This document shows, piece after piece, positions 55,285-64,000 of a stretch of 64,000 bases of DNA. The stretch comes from Deroplatys truncata (taxonomy: Eukaryota; Arthropoda; Insecta; Mantodea; Mantidae). The DNA lies in assembly GCA_030765065.1 (NCBI GenBank), contig CM060987.1, forward strand, positions 69,264,557-69,328,556, written 5' to 3'. Every line of letters starts with the position of its first letter. Position 1 is the stretch's first letter. The position numbers were made by a program, and so were the translations under genes. The notes beneath the pieces were generated by a model, which ran no database searches, had not been told where the DNA came from, and saw only the letters and a list, made by a program, of their open reading frames with translations.

Positions 55285-56115
55285 TACTTTCCCTACTCTC
55301 TATCGCTTATTAGTTTGCTGTTCACTAGTATTCTTTCGAAAGCTTATTTTTTTGTATACTTCATTTTAATCGAGATACCTTTGCAGAAATAGCTGCATTA
55401 CACATTTCGTTATAGATATAAAGGGAACAGCAATAGTCAAATGTTTAAGAATAGGACGCTATGTATTCCATACTCCTTCCATGCAATCACGAAAAGCAAC
55501 TGAATATTGAGGACTTCAAAAGAATGACAAAGTATTGAACAATGCGAACCATTAATAACGGATATCTCGGTAATCGCTTATGCCACAAAAGGGTTATCTG
55601 AAATAAATTCTGTGTTTTAAAGAGATCTACATTTTTTGTGTAGTACGTTTTCGTAAATCACTCAAGGTTTATCCGTTGTACAAGATTAGGTATTTAAAAT
55701 TCCTTCCGAGTGGACAGGACTTCACGGGTTATTTCCATAAAATACAAGATTTGCGTTTTATCTGTCATGTAAATGTCTTTAAAATATGGCATTTTAATCA
55801 AAATCGTTACAGCCATTTTTCAGAAAATAAGAAATTTCAAAAAATCTTCCACGTAAATAGTAGTTTAGGGAGAGGATTTTCTTGAAAACCTTTATCACAT
55901 ATTTGGAAAATATTAAACTTAAATACCAAATTTAGTATTTATCTGACTTTTCGCTTTTGAGTTATGCTGTTCACAGACACATATACACACATGGACCTTC
56001 TTCTAAAAATGTTTTTTTATGGATTTAGGGAGCCTCAAAACATGTATTTCCGGTGAAGTCTCGATACCGAACTTTTAGGTGAAATGCAATGCCTTGCTTA
56101 CATTCTGTGTACGTG
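55285..56115 (-). repeat. MITE-like repeat (family M), minus strand
   Basis: Bounded by 'attactttccctactctcta' and 'ctggaaaaggtac'. Internal blocks match in reverse complement. Confidence 0.6.
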
Positions 56116-56827
56116 CTGGAAAAGGTACAAATAAGTTTTAGGAATTTTTTTTTATTTTTATGAAATACTCAATTACATAAGAGTTTATATATTTAATCGC
56201 TGTGAAACCTTAAACTTAGAGAAAAGGAAAAGAAGTTACTGGTTGATTTGTCCTTGTTTAATACGAATTACAACATGTCAGTAAAAGCACTGGTGCGCGA
56301 AAATAAAGCTATTTAAGAGTAGAAGGCATTTAAATTCGCACGTGATGTCCCATACAGCAAATGCTACATTTTCGTAACTGTATCTGATCTGTAAAGGGCG
56401 ATGTGGGTTTTTCCAGGCCGTTTCCTGAAAGTTGTGACCTGAATTTTCTGAATGTGTTTCACAGAAAACTGCCCGAATATCTACAAAGCCGAGTTCATTG
56501 CTAAGGTAAATTATTTTAAAGCGAAAAATCGTAAATCTTATAAAATATGAAGAAATGTGACGGTTTTATCAAAACTTTATGAAATATGATAGCTTTAGGT
56601 GCGTGCATTGAATTCTAAAAGCTGCAAAACGTAAACATACTTGCCATGATGATAGCAAACATGGTTAATATTTTGCCTGTTTCTACTTATGACTTCTGGA
56701 AGCACATTGCCTTTGAATTGGGATTTGATGTTCAGCGTACCACGATCAATCCGCGGCGCACCTTGCGATTTTAGATCACGTTTGTTCGTTCCTCGGTCTC
56801 TCCGAAGCTAATGTGGACGTGTTTACG
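56116..56827. other. Non-coding
   Basis: Nothing recognised. Confidence 0.4.
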
Positions 56828-57001
56828 TGTTACTTTCTCTAATACGTATAGTAAGTAGGGGAAGTATTGTATTCCACCCAAAAATTCGATACCGAGATTT
56901 CACCGGAAATATATGTTTTGAGACCCCCTGAATCCAAAAAAAGCATTTTTGGAAACATGTCCGTGTGTCTGTCTGCGCGCGCGAGTGTGTGTGTGTGTGT
57001 G

Positions 57002-57041
<40 letters not shown>

Positions 57042-57735
57042 TGTGTGTCTGTGAACAGCATAACTCAGAAACGAACAGTCGGATAAACACCAAACTTGGT
57101 ATTTAGATTCAGTATCTTCCAGAGATGCGAAACGAAGGTTTTCAAGAAAATCCCTCCACCTCAGAATACCTTTACACGGAATATTTTTCGAAAATTTTAA
57201 TTTTCTCAACAATGGCTCTAATGATTTTGATTAAAATATCATATGCTTAAGATATTTTTATGAAAAATGAAATGTATATCTCGAATTTTCTGGGAATGTC
57301 TCCAAAAGTATTCCTCATTGTGAACGACTTTTGCATAACTGGTAAACCATAAAAGATACAAAAAATTGTACTGCACAAAAAATGTAGGTCGCGTTAAAAT
57401 ACACAGTTTATGTCATATACTTTTTTTTTGTTGAGTGAACCATTTTCGAGATATTGCTTGTTATTCCCTTAAATTTTCCAATACTTATACTTTTTCTCAA
57501 ATGGGAATTCGTTATTCATTTTTTTATGTCCTGGACATGCAAAGAGAATGGAATACTCCACGTAGCAACCAGCTCTTAAAATATTTGCCAATTCCCCTTG
57601 CATCTACAATAAAATTAGCAATAAGATTAACATCTCGATATCTCGATTAACATGAGGCGTATGGAGAATAAGCGTTTCTAAAAATAGCCTATACAAGAGT
57701 AGAGAAAGTCTTCTGAGTGTAACAAATCAGATTTT
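56828..57735 (+). repeat. MITE-like repeat (family M) with long GT microsatellite
   Basis: Complete copy from 'ttactttctctaatacgtat' to 'gtagagaaagtcttctgagt'. The (GT)n run at about 56993-57042 gives spurious long His/Thr-rich frames on the minus strand. Confidence 0.75.
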
Positions 57736-58244
57736 TTTTTTCTTTTTAGAATAGTGCCATGAAGTAAGCCCACATTACAGGAAGGAATTTTATGTATGAT
57801 TCGTATGTGTTTGTATAAGAAGAACGATTTTAACATAATTAGACACATCGAGTAAAATCTTGTAAATACATTTAGGGAAACGGGTTGGATTCTTGATGAG
57901 AAGCGGACAGCAGGAAACCGACATTTCAATGAACTCAGCGTGGTGGGATATTAAACTCGTAAAGTTGAAATCTATGAGATCATTGTTTTCCAAGAATTGC
58001 TACCGCGTGCTAATGAGATTCATGGAGCTCAGAGAAACCCTGTTTATTGCAGGAGATCCCATTATATGAGGAGAAAGTCGGCGTATGTTGCGCGACAACT
58101 GCCTGTGGGGCCGGGGAATGTTTAGATTTATGTGAAGGGTTTTTTGTAGTGTTTAACGCCCTTCCAACTGCATTAACTGCATATGGCACCACAGGCGGTG
58201 GACACTGACGATACATGAAATAATAATTACCTACTTAGTCGCCT
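57736..58244. other. Non-coding
   Basis: No supported gene. Confidence 0.35.
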
Positions 58245-58585
58245 TACCCTCCTCGTATGTGTACGTTACACCCCTAGGACTTACAACCGCACATATGGTC
58301 AGAGTCCTGCTGAGCAAACGAACATATAGTCAGAATGAAGAACACGAAATAGGAGGTCGGCCCACAGCTAGGTATGAGAGTGAGGGAAGAAGGTGATATG
58401 GATATGAAGGCGAAATGGATGAAAGGAAAGGTGAGGTTGGAGCAATTGATGGAATGAACGGCAGGGAAAACCGAAGAACCCCCAGACGCCACTTCGTTCA
58501 CCCAAACCCCAATGCGGTCCCTGGGATTGAACCCGGGCCGCCTTGGTGGGAGGCGAATGATCAAACCACTCGGCCACGGTACACC
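58245..58585 (-). repeat. tRNA-derived SINE (family L), second copy
   Basis: Minus-strand head 'ccgtggccgagtggtttgat' and 'cccgggttcaatcccaggga'. The body matches 49765-50143 (cttaccctcctcgtatgt; atggatgaaaggaaaggtga on the plus strand). Confidence 0.8.
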
Positions 58586-61300
58586 CCGAAATGAAAATTG
58601 AGAAAGTAAATTTGGAAGGGAAACGTTCCGGGCTTAAGTTTAATGTACCTTTCCGGCATTTGCTGTTTATGAGGACTGAGAAGAACCTTGAAAAACTCTC
58701 AATCATGCATGATCTGAACCGCGGACCACCTGCTCACGAGCCCATTTTTAACGAGTTCGGCCAACCGTGTCGGTATGTGAGACCCGAGCCGCTATCTTTC
58801 AGTCAAATAGTTTCTCAATTGTTCCTCCCTGAGGGCATCACGAGGCTCAGTGCTCATTGTACCAGCCTTCCAGCAGTACCTTTCATATCTCAGGAGAAAG
58901 ATTACTACAGTGCTAAACATGTATTTGAGAACCGCGAATTACAGTGTGATTAATGAAACCAAGTTTGACAGTAAATATTAATTATGTTTTGTTAATTGTT
59001 CTTCACTACTAGTCACCTCTACGGATTAAGCTGAAATCGGGTGAAAGGATTTAATACGTGTAGGGTATCTCACCATGTTAGCTCAAGCGGTAAGAGACGA
59101 CGACAGACGAAGATAGAAGGGAGGAGCCTCGGCCTTGAATTTTTCAAGTCTGGTTCAACCTTTGCAATCAATTATGTTATATATTAATTAATAAATACAT
59201 GAGATTAATGCAAATAATGTGCTATTTTATACAACATAGCGGTCTGTATTACTGCGACGACAATCTGCCAGCCTGTAGTGCATAGGTTCAAACTACTTTC
59301 GTGACATTTCAACTGGACTGCATTAATCTCTCTGTAAATGGTGTCTTCAAAATATTTGGAGAGATCGAGAGACGGTATAAAGCCAGCATCATCTAAGGGT
59401 AGACAGTAGGTACATTCGGTCAAACTAAAAATGGTCGGTCTCTTGTGCAATTAATTTTTTTTCAAAGTCCCTTCGAGTGAGCGCGCACAAACGCCAACTT
59501 CTGTGAGCGCTTTGGCTAACTCTATTATACAAGCCACAGGACACGATTTGGTATGAGCAGTGGTTAAGCTACTTAACTTCTAAGGAAGCAGCTCGCTTTC
59601 GATTCTCCGTATTGGTTTATTACCTTCTATCTTTAACAACTCTTTTTACTGTAACATAGTTAAACAATATTGCATGTGTTACTTCATTTTATTTAAAATA
59701 TAATTACATAATAATGGTAAAATTTGTGCTTATAAAATTAAATTGACAGTATGAAACCTCCTGCCGACCGATAAATTGTCATGGTTGCCATCTACCGGTA
59801 TGATGCATTACTAAATAAACGTGCATTACTAAATAAACGCCACATACATTAAAGATGAAAAAAAAACTGTTATGTTTTTATTCGTATAGTTCAAATGAAA
59901 GGGGAAAAAAGTTTAGTAGCTCCACGGAGATTTGAATTTACAACCTCAGAAACAATAAGCTATTTCTCTAACACTGAGCTAAGAGTGCTGGGATGAACGT
60001 GGAAGTCCATGATGAAACACATCTGTCTGTTTGAAATTTCGTAATGAATTATTTTCTCGGAATACTTTTGTGATTATAGTTGTGTTCCCCATTATAACTA
60101 CTACAAGAATATACGCAATCTTGTGAACAAAGCCCGACTGTCCCGAGCGCTCATGTAACGACCCAATTCGAGCTCCGTCTCACAGACGACCAGTTTTAAA
60201 AATTGACCAAGTGTACATGTAATACCGGTATTGTAAATTTCCTTTCATTTCCATTATATAGATATAGGATAATGATGACATATTGCGAAAAAGACAGCTA
60301 TTCTGCTGCTATCGAAGCTGCAGTTCTAGTGGGTAAATCGAGAGGTGGGGTTCCAAATTTATACGCTCCTTTATTGCACCTATAAATGGCCAAGCATTCT
60401 AGTAATTTTAGTTCCGATAATTGAATCAGTTGTTTCAAAACAGTTTTGCCTTTTAGAATCATTGATAAGAAAAATATTTCAGTGTTCCATTTTCTTCTTT
60501 TGTAGTTTCCAGGAAATTAAGACCTTTTAGAACTACCGAGTTATTTATGTAGTAAATGATATAGGAAACCTAAGTAAACCTCTTTTAAACGCCACTTGGA
60601 ATTTTAAAGCGTAACATATTTAATGACATTTTAGTTAGGCTAAACATAAAGCATTAGCGTTATTGAGATTTTGTGTTGCATATTCTTCTGTGTATAGTAC
60701 ATATATTCACCATTTTAAGTATAGATCTGCAGTAATCCTCGTCTGACGGAGGAAAAATAATTTGTCCCATTGTGTGTAAATATTTACAACAATTGGAGCC
60801 TTAAACAGTATTCGACCCCATTGAGACACTAACTATAGTAATATATTGTCGTAACCTCTACATTTTCAAATATCACGGGGGGTAGAGCACGGTACCGGAT
60901 TTTTAAAACATCACAACCTACACGATGTCCGACGAGGCGAGCTCAACACATTACTTAAAACACCTGAAACTTTCTAAAAATATGCCTAAATCATTGTGTG
61001 GAAGGAAAGAAGGATCTATCTGCATAAAGAATTCACATGCCAGGAATTTGGATGTACAATATATATTACAATAAAAGAAGATACACGTTACCTTCCGCTT
61101 GACGGAGGGTCCCCAGTCACACGTCTGCACTGGTCGTTACGTTGGAAGAGAGAGCGTCAGACGCTTGCTACTGATAACCGGTTTTCCCCCACTACCATTA
61201 CATCATTCCGGTCTGTGTTGCCAACCCAAGAACCACCTAAACAAACATTACCATAGCCACCAATATAACAAATGTATTACCACACCAAATGCCACATCAT
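58586..61300. other. Host sequence without a confident gene
   Basis: An open frame of 120 codons at 58591-58953 has no recognised domain. A possible exon at 60262-60332 is flanked by 'attatatag|' and '|gtaaat', with weak support. A tRNA-like remnant is listed separately. Confidence 0.35.
59918..59993 (-). pseudogene. tRNA-like sequence (pseudogene or SINE head)
   Basis: The minus strand reads 'gcactcttagctcagtgtta' (A-box), a possible anticodon arm (gaaat...gtttc around an 8-base loop) and 'gtaaattcaaatctccgtgg' (B-box/T-arm). The acceptor ends pair poorly and the anticodon loop is too long, so it is probably not a working tRNA. Confidence 0.45.
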
Positions 61301-61301
61301 A

Positions 61302-61345
<44 letters not shown>
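61301..61345. repeat. (ATT)n microsatellite
   Basis: About 14-15 uninterrupted ATT units. Its translation (poly-Ile) is not a gene. Confidence 0.9.
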
Positions 61346-61348
<3 letters not shown>

Positions 61349-63505
61349 ATTGCTAACTGTAATAATTAATAGCCCTCCTCAAATCAATCATTCATATGAT
61401 AAGTAAATCCTGTAAAATAATAGTAATAAGCAAGATACTTGTTATGTAATTAGATGTTAAGTATATTTTTTATATATGTGTATGAGTTTAATTGGAGCTG
61501 TGGGTCACTTGTATAAAGCCGACAAGCAACGTTTTGTCAGAATTAGGGTGCAAGCGAACCGACCTGTAGGAGGATGACACAATAACAAAACCTTGAATCA
61601 TTGTGTAGGAGAAAGTCTCAAGCTCTGAAGTGAGGTCACATGTCTAGAAACAGCGAATGATAACCTGTTAAGTATTTCGAGAACGTCCCAAGCTGAAGGA
61701 ACGCAGCCAATAAGACTTTAAGAGGAATATGTTTACACGTTTAAGTTCAGAAAACTTAGTGTTAGCGTGGCCAAACCTAAGTCAGTTGGGTGTAAAGTGC
61801 GATGATGTACAGACCATACGTGTAAGCTCTCCGAAGCTGGAGCTACTCATTACTTGAAATAATGTAATGGGAGCGTTAAAATATCTGAATTTGAAAGTGC
61901 AAGTTATTACAAGGGAAACGAGGTATAATTTGGACATGTGTGACAAATAGTCATATTATTAATCGAGTACTTATGCAAATAATCCGTTGATTGCTTTCTC
62001 TACTTACTTTTTCATGTGTTAGTGTTGTTACTACATAGTTTCCTACCCGTACCAGACCCTGATAAGTTATACATGCTCTATCATAAACCCATACAACAGC
62101 AGCCATGGCAAGAAGGAAACAGAACATAATTGATAATTTAATAGCAACAACTAAAACACTACGATAATCATCAGAAGTAATATAGTAATTCAAATATTAA
62201 TATATCGACCTGAGAACCTACTGCGAGTTAGGCTACCAGCAACGAGGAGTCTATCGCTCCATTTGTAAACTTCAACCTTGAAAAACAATTTACAGTCACG
62301 TCATCAGAGTATGCATTTCATCAACCTAACAATCTACGAAGCCTTTGATGTAACCCAGCACTTCCAGTTCTGGGCTACATCAAAGAATGAGTTTTGGTGG
62401 TCTGCTCAATAAACCTACAGTACTGAATGTTTCCTTCAGAAACAAAATTACAACAAAATTCAAAACCCAGATTGAAATCGCTGTGTAAAGCGACACAGAA
62501 ATAGTACATTGTGGATAAAGGAAACTCTAATACATTCACAATGTTTTGTGGGGATTAATGCCACAGTTTGGCCAAAGAAATATGGTTTTGCTTCTTTCCA
62601 ACTCTGTGATGTAAAATGTATAAAGCTTTAAAATGAATTGGCTTTGGAATACTCACTATTATTTAGTTATCCTCCAAGTTTTAGTGAAAACCGTCAAAAT
62701 AGGTGTTGTTGCTGTCTAAATTATTAAATTTAGACAGCAATTGTTCCAGAGAAATATTGTCCGACTTTCTTTCAATTTCTAAAATATAAATATAAGTTTT
62801 TCTTCGGCTTTACGTGATTAACATTACCTGAATCATTTCCTCGAAGGTGAGACCACAGGCAGAGGAAGCTTTTAAAGGGAAACTTGAGATGCCCCAAAAT
62901 GTTGAAATGATTGTATACTCTAGAACGTCTTGATTATTCTTTATAATGTCCTTCGCGCAGGCAGCCTAGTTGGTGAGAAATGTCCTTCACGGAGTTGGTT
63001 ATGAAATACTTAAAAGCTTTATATGGGAACTTGAGGCGAATGCTTAAGTAAGCAGAGCGACACGATTACTTTATTTAAATCCCATGGAGTTTTCTGGAGT
63101 TCGCATGCTCAACCCTGACCTGCCATACCGGCATCGCTGTTAAACTTGTAGGTTAGACCGTTTCCCTCTGCTAATTGATATGCTAATGCTTTCAAATCTT
63201 TCATCTTTGGATCAAAAAACCTACTTTCCATTGATTTTAAACAAACTATAAATTCATTCTCTTATTTAGGAGTGAAAACACCCTTAAATTATACTTTCGA
63301 CTTATGTGTTTGTAATCATTATCTTTCTTCTTTGTGTATTATTCCGAAGGGGATTTCGGTTTCGTCAAGCTGATGAGACGCCTTTTAAAATCCAATTTTA
63401 TGTAAAATAACCGCCTGCATTGCCAGTTCCATTGAATCCTATCCAATTCTTGCCCATTGGTTTTCTTTACGTAATTTCTCACCATCTGGAATGGCAAAAC
63501 AACAT
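61346..63505. other. Host sequence with one weak exon candidate
   Basis: The only candidate is a minus-strand exon at about 62150-62008 with a hydrophobic segment 'AIKLSIMFCFLLAMAAVVWV' and a strong donor (gaaaaa|gtaagt). No family is recognised. Confidence 0.3.
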
Positions 63506-63509
63506 CTTT

Positions 63510-63760
63510 TTAAAGGTCGTCCTTTAATCGGGTACGTCATATCGGAGGGTGAATGAACGAAATGGTTGAAATGATGCTCAAATGGGCCGGCGGTTCCTCG
63601 AGCTTAGAGTTACCCAACATTCATATTCTCAGGATAAGGAAACCCCCCGAAAAACCGTATCGAGGTAACTCACTCCAACAGAGATTTGAACTGGAAATAC
63701 CTTGAATGTCAGGCAGACAAGCTAATCCCAAACCACGGAGATGGGTAAAGAAAATATTGT
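63510..63760 (-). repeat. SINE-like element (family S2), minus strand
   Basis: The minus strand contains 'ttccagttcaaatctctgtt' (B-box-like), then 'acggtttttcggggggtttc', the same order as the copy at 5990-6430. Confidence 0.5.
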
Positions 63761-64000
63761 ATATATTCTTATCGTAACAAAATTTGGTGAGGCGGAAGGG
63801 ATAACATTCGTTCCATCCCATTTCGTTCCTCCCCACAGCTGCACACTGGGATAGAAATTTTACCGGTTTCAAAACACGATCAGTTTAGCAAACAATTTCA
63901 TAAAACTATGCCTAATTGCATGTGTTATAAGTGCAAATAGGATTTAGGATATAACGGTAATCGATTTACCTTTAGTGAAAATTCATCAAACGTTACAAAA

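Noticed and set aside
56823-57212. 129-codon His/Thr-rich frame on the minus strand
   Set aside because: It is a translation of a (GT)n microsatellite inside a family M repeat. The same effect explains the frames at 13658-13948.
58591-58953. 120-codon frame as a host gene
   Set aside because: It starts at the edge of a SINE, has no recognised domain and no convincing splice sites.

Overview
The window looks like metazoan, most likely insect, nuclear DNA. It is AT-rich, has spliceosomal introns and TATA boxes, carries several tRNA-derived SINE families, a multi-copy MITE-like repeat, LINE and mariner fossils, and has almost no host coding sequence. The species cannot be named from the sequence alone.

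The centre (25586-45191, 19,606 bp) is one complete Polinton/Maverick element of the adintovirus-like kind. Its outer ends read AG...CT, it is flanked by a perfect 6-bp target duplication (AACGCT at 25580-25585 and 45192-45197), and it has unusually long terminal inverted repeats (25586-27733 and 42925-45191). It landed inside a decayed mariner-family transposon, whose reading frame resumes exactly across the insertion. Inside, in order: a spliced left-end gene whose 5' exons run in frame into a protein-primed family B DNA polymerase (+); integrase with chromodomain, a DUF8207-like protein, a fibre-like protein and the packaging ATPase (all -); then, from a divergent promoter, a phospholipase A2/hydrophobic-basic minor virion protein, an adenain-like cysteine protease, a penton-like protein, a 49-residue protein and the double-jelly-roll major capsid protein (all +); finally a five-exon right-end gene (-) reading inward. 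Polymerase plus integrase supply replication and insertion. Capsid, penton, ATPase, protease, PLA2 and fibre form a virion module.

The least explained part is the pair of end genes. Each is made of symmetric exons, and in each an exon coding a Cys-rich module has been duplicated: C-x-C-x2-C on the left, and an H/C array with identical spacing in both copies on the right. The long TIRs carry tandem arrays with tRNA B-box-like motifs, CRE sites (TGACGTCA) and a perfect octamer (ATGCAAAT) exactly 53 bp from each end. That layout recalls protein-primed viral origins that use cellular factors. The copy is a fairly young fossil: the polymerase has one stop and two frameshifts, the capsid gene one frameshift, and the protease has no obvious start, but the other genes are open.

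The flanks (1-25.4 kb and 46.4-64 kb) hold interspersed repeats, a tyrosine-recombinase fossil, a LINE reverse-transcriptase fossil, a GGTTAC-rich tandem array, microsatellites and long stretches with no recognisable gene. Two weak candidate host exons are noted at about 60.3 and 62.1 kb.
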